Assembly: GCA_001692895.1 (NCBI GenBank)
Contig: KV748234.1
Span: 620,001 to 684,000, forward strand
Length of the DNA: 64,000 nucleotides
Reading direction: 5' to 3'
Source of the DNA: Cenococcum geophilum 1.58
Lineage: Eukaryota; Ascomycota; Dothideomycetes; Gloniales; Gloniaceae
Part shown: positions 37,951 to 48,614 of the stretch, piece by piece
Layout: every line of letters starts with the position of its first letter
Numbering within the stretch: position 1 is the first letter of the stretch
Translations under genes and position numbers: made by a program
The notes under the pieces: generated by a model
What the model was told of the DNA's origin: nothing
The model's database searches: none
Seen by the model: only the letters and a program-made list of their open reading frames with translations

Positions 37951-38599
37951 AGATGGAGTTACGGATCTTAACTTCGATAAAATAAAATAACTAGTTTGCG
38001 CGTCGGTGAAAGTGACCGAAATATGGATGATACTCTCTGCCGTTTCTAAGACGCTTTCTTTAAGGTCTTTCTTTTTTTTTAATTTAATTTAATTTTTTTT
38101 CTAAAAGAAAAAGTGGGTATACTAGTGTGGATCTCCAAAACATACAGAACAGTCCCAACAAAAAAAAAAGGAAAAGGGAGAGTCCATACTATTTTGCCTG
38201 AGGGTGGCTGTCACGATATAACCCAAGCACGTGACTCTTGGTGCTCACGTGATTTCGTGAATCTCGCGAGGCCCCTTTTCCGGGCCCTCGCTCATGTCTT
38301 CCTTTCTTTCCTCTTTTCCTCATGCTACGTCTTGTATCTAGACTTGACCTTTTGCTTGAGACCAATCATCACCGACGTCTTCATCCATCCAGGCCTCCCT
38401 GCTGACTTGAGATTGCACTTAAATCCTTACAGAGGCTTAATCTTGATGCTTGAGCCCAGTGGGGCTGCGGGGCAGCCCACGCCTAGCAATGGCCTGGGGA
38501 AGTCTCCGCTCGGCGGGGCTCGCGGGGCCCGCGCCTTACCTGTCCTAATTGATCCCACAAATTTAGTCTGTTGCTCCACAAAACTGGTCCACACATCTA
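37951..38599. other. Upstream region of the hydrolase-NLR remnant
   Basis: Contains a T-run (38060-38100), two cacgtga-type palindromes near 38228-38255, pyrimidine-rich promoter-like sequence (38290-38330) and a GC-rich block (38455-38540). One long open frame on the plus strand crosses all of this, but its composition changes abruptly and it includes promoter-like sequence, so I do not accept it as a protein. The 5' part of the hydrolase gene may begin near the ATG at 38445. Confidence 0.35.
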
Positions 38600-39580
38600 T
38601 TGCCTTGCGAACTGATCTGTTACGAATAGTGCCTTATCAAGGCGGTTCAGATGAATCAGGATGATCACCCAACAATAGCGTCTCTCCACAAGGCCACGTA
38701 CGGCATTCTTTTCTTCGCAACGCCACACAAAGACATGATAGTAGAGGACATCAGGATGATGCTTGCATGCCAAGATAATCATCCGCGGCATGTGCTACTC
38801 CAGCGAATCAACCGCGAGTCCGATCTGACTTCTCAGCTGGTCGACTTCAAGAACCTGATCCGGGATCGCAGGATTGTGGGTTTCTACGAGACTGAGCAAA
38901 CGAGACGACTGGAATTTGTAAGTAATCTCAGCGATATGGAGCACGACGATGGGAAATTATCTGACCTTGAAATGCTAGAGTGCGGAGAGTCAATCCTGGA
39001 GACGAACAGGCCATTTTATCACCGCTGTGGATACTAACGCCGCTCTGCTACACCTTCCTGACCATATTGAAGATAAAATCCCCCCTCCACACCGACCACT
39101 CCCAAATCGTCAAGTTTGGTAACCGGAACGCTTCAGGATACAGGAGCGCCCTAGAGAAGCTAAAGAAGTTCGAGCGGGATGCACCGCCAGTAGTGTCTGC
39201 TCATTTTTGTACGTAGTTTTCGCCATAGATCCACCAGCAACTTCGATTAGGAGCGATCCCAGAGAGTTTATGATACAAATACAAGTCAATCCTTCTCAAG
39301 CGATGGCAATCATGACTCTCGGGTCGGCCACAGTTATAGCCGGATCACCAGCACCTTCAAACCTCCTTAGTTATATGTCAAGCGGTATCACGCGGACAGC
39401 AAAGCTAACAGAGCTCTATTCCCAGCACAACCGTCCCTACAAACAACTACCCCATCCTCCACAGTACCATTTCGGCGTGATGGGGACTATCCATAGCGAC
39501 ATCCTCGCCAAGATCCACAGGAGATGTTCTCAGCCGGCATCTCGGGCCGCACTCGTTAGCCTTGGGGGTGTTGGGTAGGC
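38600..39580 (+). pseudogene. NLR remnant: SesB-type hydrolase and start of NB-ARC
   Basis: The plus strand encodes the second half of the alpha/beta-hydrolase (SesB-like) domain found at the N-terminus of fungal STAND/NLR proteins. Blocks are ASLHKATYGILFFATPHKDM, DNHPRHVLLQRI, LVDFKNLIRDRRIVGFYETE, then, in another frame, DHSQIVKFGNRNASGY and KKFERDAPPVV. After a linker (39230-39450) comes the start of an NB-ARC domain: KIHRRCSQPASRAALVSLGG at 39495-39570. The reading stops just after the P-loop GxGG, where the lysine of the Walker A motif is expected. The hydrolase is missing its first half and the nucleotide-binding domain is cut off at its start, with at least two frame changes. No repeat domain remains. 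These proteins act in heterokaryon incompatibility and immune-like cell death, in keeping with the neighbours. Confidence 0.7.
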
Positions 39581-40058
39581 TATCAACCTGACGGTTGTTT
39601 CTCGTAGCCGCGAGCTCCGCGGATCTTACATCTTCGTAAGCCCTTCTTCTCCGATGCCTGAATAGCTTCAGACCTGTCTGATTCGTGGCAAGCAGATGAT
39701 AACTATCAGTGGTGTGCTTGGAGCTGGTCTCCATGTGAGGAGTGGCTCAATTCTTCGAATTACTGGACCGGTTGCAGTCTTGGTCTCCTTCGCTGTCCTC
39801 AGGCTACTCGCATTGATAGTAACGCAGTGTATAATTAGCGGAAAAGCCCTATTGGAATTGGACAACCATGCAGGCAACCGCGTGGAAAGTTCCGTAGTTG
39901 CAGGCAACAACATCTACGGCAACATCATTCTCTCGGATATATAAAGCCAGTCATTACCACAGGTAGATAAGAAATCAATTAAGCTGAACGGGATCACTTT
40001 GCCCTACAAGCTCAATGAGTGCTACACTGCTACACACAATCCCCATGAGAATATGTTC
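39581..40058 (+). other. Spacer with a short hydrophobic open frame
   Basis: An 82-codon open frame at 39696-39944 contains one clear hydrophobic segment (RITGPVAVLVSFAVLRLLAL) followed by a polar tail. It is in the same frame as the P-loop fragment upstream but unlike any NB-ARC sequence, so it may be a leftover exon of a membrane protein or chance. No splice context is clear. The rest of the interval shows no gene. Confidence 0.3.
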
Positions 40059-41856
40059 TCACTCTCGCTTCTCTTGTTCTTCCTGGTTCATCCGATTAAC
40101 AACCTGTGAAACTGCTGTCGCCGTCCTCAACGTCTCGTCATCAAGCGCTCCCGTGTGCACAAAGAGGCGCTGCATCTTATCCGGATGCCACCGGACCTTC
40201 TCGGCTTTGAGAATAGCGAGAAGCTCGGCTGACTTCTTGCCCGGAATAACAGGACTTAAGAGTCCGTAGTGGAAGAAGGCCTCGATGTCTGCTGCTTCCG
40301 CGCTCTGGCAGCTGCTAAACGTCCCAGCGTCGGTAGGCCAGGGAATAGAGTTGCGCGGGTTTCTTGTCATACGGGACTGTGCTGTGGCGTTACTGAGTTC
40401 CGCCCAAGCACGGGTGTACCTGTCCCAACGGGCCTTGTTTCGAAGAACTTTTGCTGCCGCCTCCGCACGTTGACGGTTCGCTGCTCCCTCACGCCTTGCT
40501 CTTGCTTCCCTCTGTTGCCGCTCTTGCCTTTCCCTTTCTTCTCGTTCCTGCCTTTCCTTTCGTGCTCGTTCCTCCCCTTCCTTTCTCGCTTTTTCCTCCC
40601 TTTCGAGTCGTGTTTGTTCCTCTCTCTCACGCTTCAGCTTGGCCTCCTCCTCTTTCATCCAGTTCCCCTCTTCATGCCAGCTCGATGTGTATGTATCGGT
40701 CGCTAGTCGAGTCCCGCTTGCGTATGGCGGATCTTCACGCCCAAGGTTAAGGTTTTTAAAGAGGTCCTCGAAGGGCCTCTGGTATGTTCTGTTCGGCGAA
40801 CTAGGCGTAGATGGCTGTTCCCAAGAGAATTGGCTGGCAAAATCCTCAGAGTTGGTTCCAAACGTCGGACTTCCGTTTTCGGCAGCAAGGGCTCTCTGGA
40901 GCTCCATTCGCAACTGGACAAGAGTGGCTGGATCGAGCATCCTCTTAGCGAAAGCATCAGCCCCAGGCAGCCAGGTCACTGCAAGAGCTTGAAGGACAAG
41001 CATCCCAGGTTGTATCGGAAATAATAATCCTCCACCATACCGGCCTGCCGCATCTAACCAGTATCGGCCTGCGGACGGCAATATACCCATCGACAGGATC
41101 TGAAGGCCATCTAACGGATGGATTAACCGTCCGTTGATGGAGACGCCGGTGTCCGACGGACAAGAAGCATCCGCTTGGAGCTCACCACCGAGATCCATGC
41201 CTGGGGGAAGGATGCCAAGGCAGGGTCCACCCTTGATGCCCCATATACCGCAAACCTTGTCATACCTGGCGTTCGGATCATATATCAGCTAGATATGCTG
41301 GGGACAACGCGATGCAAGACGCTTTGACTCACCAGTACTGGCCAGGGGAAGGAAAATAGCCCTTAAGCTTGAGACGCAGGAGCTGCACCTTGGCAAGCGG
41401 TGTGCCGTTGATGGTGACCTGGTCGGAGACATTGGGGAGGGGAGAGGAAGTCCAGAATGATTCCTGACATCCTGCTGTCGGCGAAGTTCCAGACCAGGCC
41501 GAGGTATATTGGGGTCCAGAATTGTAAGATGCCCATGCGGCCCTCTGAGCTGCCGCTTGAGCTTGTTGTTTCTGGAGACCCTCCGCCAACCCCTTTTTGA
41601 ACTCCTCCTTAAACACAGACCATAATGTTGACGTGAGTGAAGGCTTCTTGGCTCCATTGCCGAAGCTGAAGGTGGCTGAGGACGGGTGTGCCTGCGGCGG
41701 CTGCCCGGTGAAAGCCTGTCCATGGCCCGAGGACGCAACGTAGGCCGGGCGCATCCAAGAAGTCTCGCCCGTTCTAATGTTCTCGTAGTAGAGCTTCCCA
41801 TCGGGGTCGCTCTTGATAGTCCAGCCTAGAGGGGCATAATTGAAAGAGTCCGCCAT
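40059..41856 (-). CDS. WW-domain, coiled-coil protein with a WHPDK-type C-terminal domain
   Basis: Two exons (41856-41333 and 41265-40059) join in phase 2 to give 576 residues with no internal stop. A WW domain (about residues 10-37, from LGWTIKSDPDGKLYYENIRT to W34 and P37) should bind proline-rich ligands. Residues 147-199 and 213-266 are two copies of one module: V(T/S)ING, a leucine-rich stretch, then PG/AG(Q/R)YW and a glycine-rich end. Residues about 378-458 form a highly charged R/E/Q helix, probably a coiled coil. Residues about 520-570 carry KAEKVRWHPDKM, resembling the J-like end of NFKBIL1-type and related fungal proteins. No signal peptide or membrane segment is seen. Composition is normal and free of RIP, unlike most of the window. 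Function unknown; a scaffold role is inference. Confidence 0.85.
41266..41332 (-). other. 67-bp intron of the WW-domain gene
   Basis: On the minus strand it begins gtgagt, has a branch-like agctgatat and ends cag. Length and signals are typical of filamentous fungi. Splicing restores the tryptophan of the GQYW motif and joins the two halves of the first repeated module. Without splicing the frame ends at once. Confidence 0.85.
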
Positions 41857-42689
41857 ATCGATATGGCAAGTGGGTGTGGGAGAAGAGGGTAGCGAAAAAC
41901 TGGAAGAGAGCCCGAAGTCCCCTGGGTTAGGCTCTAGTGTTACCTAATGCATCACAGAAACACCCCGCAAGGCGTTGCCTCAGCCTTGCTTTAGTTATTC
42001 GGAAATCAGCCAATTAGAGCAGGGCTAGCTATCTCAGCATCAAGTCATTCCTTTCGCCCATCTTCACAAACCAAGCCTCCTGCTACAGGCTTATATGGCG
42101 CCAGAAGGCGATCGCCATGCCCGTAAGTCGGAGTTCGTCTCTGCACCCTATATGCGCAAACCCACTTTAGCCAACTTGGACACCAAATGGATATTGGGTG
42201 AATGGATGGATGGGTTTCCTTACGCGTGATTGGTGGTTAACTAATTTGGCAAGCGGACCTCGGAAACCCCGTCACAAACAGCCCCAGGAAGGGTTCGATG
42301 TGCCGTTCTGTTGTTTATCTGCGTGAAAAATAATGGAATTCTAAACCTGGAAAATGGACGCCCGAAATGAAAAGCGCCTATTAGTGTGCTGGCGCACAGG
42401 GCGGGTCTTTGAGAATCGGCTGACTGAATCCCCTTCTAAAACGATATAAAGGCTCTTTCTAGGCTTCGTCTCCAACCGCCTGGTAGGGCTGTGTAGTAGG
42501 AGCTCACACAATATTAAATAATTTGGTGCATTTGTGGAATCGCCCGGCCATACAAGGGGGATACATGTGCGGTTTGGCATGGTCAGTGCATCCGAATATT
42601 CCAGAATTGCTAGCAAAACCTATATAAGCTTAGAATGCATTGATGAATCAGGTATATAACGAATTTTTCTTATCTAAAGTCGCAATTAC
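41857..42689. other. Upstream region of the WW-domain gene
   Basis: Unique-looking sequence of normal composition. The first 100-200 bases upstream of 41856 should hold the promoter and 5' leader of the minus-strand gene. The minus-strand open frame at 42341-42616 has no recognisable features. No RNA gene is seen. Confidence 0.45.
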
Positions 42690-42691
42690 TA

Positions 42692-42837
42692 CAAGGGGGC
42701 CTCCTGAGCGGGCTGCCGCGCCCACCCTGCAAGTTTGGTGGCAATATAGTAATATTCTAAGAAAATAGTGTGGATACTACTAAAATGTCACAAAACTTGC
42801 AGGGTGGGCGCGGCAGCCCGCTCAGGTAGCCCCCTTG
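42692..42837. mobile_element. 146-bp inverted-repeat unit flanked by TA, at the head of a Tc1 element
   Basis: Two arms of about 48 bases, nearly perfect inverted repeats (caagggggcctcctgagcgg at the left and its counterpart at the right), enclose about 50 AT-rich bases. TA lies on each side (42690-42691 and 42838-42839). It sits 29 bases upstream of the transposase start codon. It could be a solo MITE or the doubled terminal repeat of the transposon. Confidence 0.75.
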
Positions 42838-42866
42838 TAAGTATATTCGTTCCTCTCGTCTTTAAT

Positions 42867-43590
42867 ATGCCGAAAACGCCTCTACGTCGTCTAACGTATA
42901 AAGAGCGCGTTCAAATCCACACCTTATTCCACGATGCTGGCTAGACGCAACCTCGAATTGCAAGGGAGCTAGGAATACCTAGAGAAACGGTTGGATACTG
43001 TATTCAATCCGGCCAGCTTACTCCTCATAAAGGACAAGGACGTAAGCCTATTTTGAATACTCCCCTTCGAAGATTACTCGTTCAACATGCTACGCAGAAT
43101 GCCGTCCAGAGGAGAAAGACCTGAGAAGAGATAGCATAAGAGCTAGGGATCTCAGTATGCCGACGGTCTTTAATTAAGGCATTCGAGAGGGAAATGTACT
43201 ATCGTAGAGTAGCCATAGAGAAGCCTTTCCTAACCAAAGCACACAAATCTGCACGTCTTACTTGGGCGTAGGAGTACCTATTTGGGACCGAGCGAATATA
43301 GGATTGCGTCTGCTGAATGGACGAAACTTCCTTTTGATATAGCGGAGGCCAGGTATTTGTTACGCGTCATCCGGAGGAGAAGTATCTACCCGAGTGCTGC
43401 GTGGCGAAGTTTAAAAACTATTCAAGTTGGATGGCCTGGGGCATTATTACGAGGAAGTGGAAAGGGCCTGTTGTCTTTTTTGAGAAGGAATGGGGTAGAG
43501 TCTCCAGCTTAGTATACCTAGAACGCATCGTTCCCGTTATCGCTGCGTTCCGCAAGGCGTACGAAGAGAGGGAAGTCGGTATTGGAAATG
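42867..43590 (+). mobile_element. Tc1-type transposase pseudogene
   Basis: One frame from the ATG at 42867 reads MPKTPLRRLTYKERVQIHTL, a paired helix-turn-helix region (IARELGIPRETVGY), a GRKP linker, EKPFLTKAHKSARLTWAQ and the first catalytic aspartate in MDETSF. This is the order of Tc1/mariner DD34E transposases, which cut and paste DNA at TA sites. Seven in-frame stops (TAG, TGA, TAA) lie between codon 26 and about codon 160, with no frameshift, as expected of RIP. The second catalytic aspartate and the glutamate are missing: near 43591 the sequence switches to family-C element sequence. No downstream terminal repeat is seen. Confidence 0.8.
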
Positions 43591-45422
43591 CAATAGTATA
43601 TAAATCCGTTATAAATTAGGCTATACGTCTTTCTTAAAGGCATAGTCTCTACATATAGCATCGGCCTAGTAAATAGTATTAATCTAGGGCCGTATAAGGT
43701 TTTCTATTATAATACTGATTTCTTTTATAAAGGAAGGGGTTAGGGGTAGGGTTTTGGGCTAGATAAGCCGTCTACTCTATGCGTCGAGCTATAAGTCTAA
43801 ATATGCTAGCTATTTTCATTTTAAGATTATATTATAGCTACCTAGGTCCATAATAAGAAAGGGGATGTTATACTACCTTCGTCCGTTAACACGGAGGTAA
43901 ATCCATAAGATAGTCGTAATAGGTAGCCTTATCCGCCCGTTATACCCATAAATAGGAATTAGTTTAGGTAGTTCTTTAATAAGTATATTTAGAAAGTTAG
44001 CCAGCTTTACGGTATACTAGGTATCTATTAAGGTAAAGGCATTTACTCTAGAGTTAGCTAAAGTAGAGGTTAAAACTTGGTATCTATTACGGAATAAAGT
44101 ATAAGAAATAGTGTAGCTTCTTTTACTAACTAGCTAACCTAGATTAACATCTAATATATTAATCCCTTTTAACCCTAAAGAGGAGTCTTCCTTTAGGGTT
44201 TCTCTTTTTCCAACTTTACGCTATTCTCCTAGATTAATAAAACCTCGTCTGCTTTTACGCCTATTAGGTAATCCTTTATATAATAACCTTTTTAACTATA
44301 AGAGAAGTAAGCTCCTTAATTACTAAGGGCCTATATATAGGGGTTACTATATATAGGCCGAGCATTCGCTAGACCCATAACAGGACTGGCCGTACGGCTA
44401 GCTGCTAAATTGGCGGCAGGCTGTATGGGTAGTGCTATAGGGGTTACTAATTGTGCTAGGGCATTGTAGGCCGTTCTTATATTACTTATAATCTAATTTA
44501 AAGGGTTTCTAGCTTTATACCGTTCGGTATATACCTTAATTTAGTAGAGGCCTTAGTTAATAGCTAAGCACTAGTCTATAAGTTCCTTTAGCGTCTATAT
44601 AGTAGTAAAAACTAGTAGTATAGCTTGCTATAGGTTTAGGGTAAGCTTATTAAATAGNTCTAGTATTANATCTTNNTAGNGAATTTAANCCTAGCTAGCT
44701 AGGTGTAGAAAGCGGGTCTAAAAAGCTAAGAAGGTCTCTATTGTTTTTATATTTAGGCTTTTATAGTTAAGTTAGGCGTTTTATACTTTAAAGGGGTCCT
44801 TATAAATAGAAGACAGGTAGATAATTATCTCTTTTTTAAAGAGGAAGGGATTTACTAAGTCCTATGCGTACCGCGGACGTAGGTGCGTCTATATATCCCC
44901 ACCAGTACAGCCGAAAACGTAGGCCATTTTAGCCTAAGTAGTAGGGAAGTAGTCCGCATTAACTTTAAGCTTATTCTATAATTAAAGCTTCTAATTATTA
45001 AATATAGGGTCGGTTCCGTTTATAAGTAATAGGGGGTCTATAACCTTTACAGACCGCGATAATACTAATACTATATATTAGGCTAGAGCCTTAAGAACTA
45101 TAGTAAGTCTTTAGGTGTTTAATAACTCTTTACTAGGTATAGGGGGTTCTTTAGCTTTAAGTAGCTCTTAAAGTCGTTTAATTTTAGTATTAGCTACTAT
45201 AAGCTCCACCTAGGAGTTCAAGTTAGTTACTGTTTTACTATTAGAGGTATTTAGGGGTCCTATAGCTGCTTTACCGGCTACTGTATTTCTTAGCATTATG
45301 GTATAGTTATTAGGGAAACTTTTAGTAGGATTCTATAGGGGTTCTAGTCTATATATATTCTATAAATCTTATTATTCTTTTCTATTCTTCTAATTCTGTT
45401 TTATTCTTTAAGTTTTAGTAAT
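43591..45422 (-). mobile_element. Family-C element C3, gag and protease
   Basis: Minus-strand fossil. Reading right to left: leader and gag (about 45400-44300), a retropepsin-like block near 43870-44130 with an LIDT motif, and a linker at 43690-43591 that matches 11735-11820 of C1. It is cut at 43591 where it joins the transposase. Ns lie at 44658-44690. The 5' leader is interrupted at 45422 by the compact LTR element and resumes at 47603. Confidence 0.7.
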
Positions 45423-45669
45423 TGTCACGGGACTTACACGCTCTCACGTCCCTGCGCGTTTTGACATTCTTAACCCGTGCTTATGTTTGTCCCAAGACAC
45501 CTACGCACGTTCCCCTACAACCCCTATTTATACCCGACCTAGCACAAAGAATCTTCTTCTTTATCCAAATGTCTTTGTATTAACCACGCATAGTTACGCG
45601 TACGTAGCCTTCTTTAATTACTACCCTGTTTAGTACATTGTATTCCAGCTCATGCCTACTTCTGTGACA
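45423..45669 (+). repeat. Left LTR of the compact element
   Basis: 247 bases, starting tgtcacgggacttacacg and ending cttctgtgaca. It differs from the right LTR by a modest number of mostly C/T and G/A changes. It contains tatttatacccgacc, a possible TATA region. Confidence 0.9.
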
Positions 45670-45819
45670 CTATATTTAGATCCCTTTTCTATACCTGGCG
45701 GGCCTATAGGCTACTAGTCGCGGAGCATACCTTTCTACGCCTAATACGAGGGTAGATACAGGAGCTGCTGGCTACGGGTAGACTGGGACGCTAGGGTTCT
45801 GAACTAGTACAACAAGACA

Positions 45820-46860
45820 TCGCGCCGATACGCCTGCGACCTCAATAGCTTATACCCTACTACTACCGATTTTAAACGAGCACGTTACTGCCCTCCGGTT
45901 TGACCTCAGATGGCTCGTATCCTACTGCATGACGACCCGAACCCGAACCCTGCGCTAGCATCATACTGCTGTCCTACTAACCTAGCCCCATTACTGCCGT
46001 ACGAATCTAACAAGTCTCCGCGCCAATACGCCTATAGAATCATGACCTGCCAACAAGACATCGCGCCAATATGCCTGTAACCTTGATAGCTTGCACCCTA
46101 CTGCTACCGACTACAAACAGGCACGTTACTGCCCCTCGGTTTAACCTGATGGCTCGCATCCTACTGCATAACAAACACAAACATAAATACGGAAGCTAGT
46201 ATCTTACTACTATCCTACTAACCTGCACGCACTACCCTACGTACCAACAAGACCTCGCGCCGATACGCCTGCGAAACAACCCCGATAACCTATTATGCCA
46301 ATACGCCTACGACCTGTTGCTGGCACCGTACTGCTACCGTCCGAACCTACCGCCGAAGCTCTCTACATCTAATACCCGAATTATCTTAAGCCGCCCGAAC
46401 CTGTTGCTAGCATTGTACTGCCGCCGCCGAAGCTATTTGCATCCGATACCCAGACTGTCTTAAGCCGCCCATTACTTACATTATACTGCTACCCAAACCA
46501 ACAAGCCTCGTGCCGATACGCCTATAAGCCGAACACAACTAGGTAGAGCCTCGCTCCCTAGACCCCTAAACCCGTCGCTTGCATCGTACTGCTGCCTGAA
46601 CCGACAAGCCTCATACCGATACGCCTACGAGATGCCCCATCGCTGGCATTATACTGCTACCTACCCGAACCAACAAGCCTCGTGCCGATATGCCTACAAG
46701 ACGACCCCGTCACTAGCACCGTACTGCTACCATATAAACTAATAAGCTCCGTGCCGATTCGCCTACGGAACCCGAACACGTCGCTAGCACCATACTGCTA
46801 CCCAAATCTAATAAGATCCCGTGCCGATATGCCTACGGAACCTACGCTGGTACTGTACTG
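45820..46860. repeat. Diverged repeat array inside the compact LTR element
   Basis: A motif like gtgccgatacgcctacgag recurs about ten times (near 45834, 46021, 46066, 46256, 46293, 46512, 46611, 46681, 46750 and 46815), often followed by gctagcaccgtactgctacc. Spacing is irregular on the left and about 65-70 bases on the right. No long open frame runs through it. Confidence 0.7.
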
Positions 46861-47350
46861 CCACTGATAAGAACCTGCCTATAATACAAATACTGCACCG
46901 CACTAATAAGAACCTACTAAGAATATGCCTTACCACGACTATAAACACCGTACTGACCGTACTATACTACCGTTTAGGCCGATAAATACTGCCTAAAACG
47001 CCCATTTTAGACCAAAAATTAGAGTAATTTTTTAGGGGGACCTGGAGTATAGGAAGGGAAGGCCGTAGAGCTGCTAAAAGCAAAAAAGGGACTATATAAG
47101 CTTTAGCAATGCGTCTCTAAGCGGCGAGGACAGGAGTGTAGCTGGCGACGGAAGCTGGGCTATGCTTTGGGCCTAATAAGTTAGTGGCCTAACGATTAAA
47201 TATAGAAGGACCAAACTGGAGGAGCTTGTGTAATGGAGGACGTAGAAGGGCGGAGAAGGCTAACGAATTTTTTTTTTCTTATATTGGGTTTTTTTCTGGT
47301 ATATATAACACGACACGCCTCGCAGGAGCTTGGAAGTAAGGGGGGGGTAC

Positions 47351-47597
47351 TGTTACGGGACTTACACGCTCTCATGTCCCTGCGCGTTTTAACGTTCTTA
47401 ACCCGTGCTTATGTTCGTCCCAAGACACCTACGCACGTTCCCCTATAACCCCTATTTATACCCGACCTGGCATAAAGAATCTTCTTCTTTATCTAAATGT
47501 TTTTGTATTAACCACGCATAGTTACGCGTACGTAGCCTTCTTTAATTACTACCCTATTTAGTACATTGTATTTTAGCTTGTGCCTACTTCCGTAACA
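47351..47597 (+). repeat. Right LTR of the compact element
   Basis: 247 bases, starting tgttacgggacttacacg and ending cttccgtaaca, followed by the gtaat target duplication. It is the direct counterpart of 45423-45669. Confidence 0.9.
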
Positions 47598-47985
47598 GTA
47601 ATAGTCTTTAGGTCTATTTCTATATTCTATTCTTATTTATAGTCCGTAAATATTTTTAAGTTCCTTTTTAGGAAGAAGAGGTAGTTAAGCTTTAGATAAT
47701 ATTAGCGACTTAGTTAATTAAGGCATAAGCATAGTAAGAAGGACGCGTAAGTCTATATAATTAGTAGGCTATAAATAAGAATCTAAAGCTAGAAAAAGAA
47801 AAGGAAATAGAGGGTGGTACTGCTTAACGTTATATACGATCCTCTAGTTACGTAACGGCAACTATTTAGAACTGTATAAAACTGTTTATAACTATCTGCA
47901 ACTATCTATAGCTATTTACAACTATCCGCTATAATCTACTAATATTTATTAGCCGCAATCTACTAGTTTTTACTAGTGCCGTAAT
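47598..47985 (-). mobile_element. 5' leader and 5' LTR of element C3
   Basis: After the gtaat duplication the C3 leader continues to about 47690, and a family-C LTR in minus orientation follows to 47985 (its start is gccgtaata at the right edge). About 47690-47790 matches 32080-32176 in reverse. Inside the LTR an aactat-containing motif is repeated several times (47860-47930). Confidence 0.6.
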
Positions 47986-48189
47986 ATACACTAGACCCGT
48001 AGTGAGGGTAGCTATATAGCTAGCTACTAGGTTAACTATAGGCTAAGCAGTTAGTATAATAGGGGTTGCTAATTATATTAAGGTACTACGGGCCGTTTTT
48101 ATAGTACTTATAGCCTAGTTTATAAGGTTTCTAGTTTTTAGCTAATTAGCGCATATCTTAATTTAATAAAGGCCTTAGTTAATAGCTAG
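47986..48189 (-). mobile_element. Fragment of a second family-C gag
   Basis: This stretch matches about 44370-44565 of C3 directly, from ctagaccc to gttaatagct. It is therefore a second reverse copy of family-C gag, cut at 48190 by the insertion of A3. Confidence 0.7.
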
Positions 48190-48614
48190 TATTACGGACG
48201 CTTTAAGTACAATATTACGACTACTTAGAGAGGAGTTAGAAGAAGCTAGTTAGTTAATATAAGCACGGTCTAGGATGGAGCCGATAGAACTATATAACGA
48301 AGAATAGTAACTAAGGTTATATAATATGCTACGTATTAAACAAAAGGGATAAGAGGAACTTACGTACCTTATATATAAGACGTATATTATATATAAGAAG
48401 GATTTTATAGGAATACGGTTGTGTATTTAAAGACCCTTAATCCCTACCTAGATAGTTCCTTCCTTATAGTAATTCTTAGAATATAATTAAAGTTAATCTG
48501 TTAGGTAACTACTCCACTAGTTATTATTACGTTGTTAACTTCTATATTTATATTACTTATATACCTAGCCCAATAACGAGCCTACCGTAGTTCCTACTAT
48601 AAGGTTCCGTTATA
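48190..48614 (+). repeat. 5' LTR of element A3
   Basis: A 425-base family-A LTR starting tattacggacgcttt and ending ggttccgttata, followed by a leader and the gag start near 48640-48660. Confidence 0.9.

Larger units (their letters stand above)
45423..47597 (+). mobile_element. Compact non-autonomous LTR element (2175 bp)
   Basis: Two direct 247-base repeats (45423-45669 and 47351-47597) begin tgtcacgg/tgttacgg and end gtgaca/cgtaaca. The target duplication gtaat lies at 45418-45422 and 47598-47602. A G-run (about 47341-47347) precedes the right LTR as a polypurine tract. No gag or pol is visible; the 1.68-kb interior holds an array of diverged short repeats. It is only lightly RIP-altered. 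In structure it is a TRIM/SMART-like element with repeat filler, structurally whole. It is younger than C3, into which it is inserted. Confidence 0.85.

Noticed and set aside
38113-38664. 183-codon open frame on the plus strand
   Set aside because: It crosses a promoter-like, pyrimidine-rich region and a GC-rich block and shows no domain. The hydrolase homology that starts at its end is in another frame.
39447-39734. Minus-strand open frame over the P-loop fragment
   Set aside because: The plus strand matches NB-ARC better. The minus-strand peptide has no recognisable features.
40269-40992. Several overlapping open frames antisense to the WW-domain gene
   Set aside because: They are shadows of the R/E-rich coiled-coil segment, whose antisense is proline-, serine- and leucine-rich and naturally free of stops.
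45820-46860. CRISPR-like array of regularly spaced repeats
   Set aside because: The repeats are diverged, spacing is irregular, and they lie inside a eukaryotic LTR element with a target duplication.
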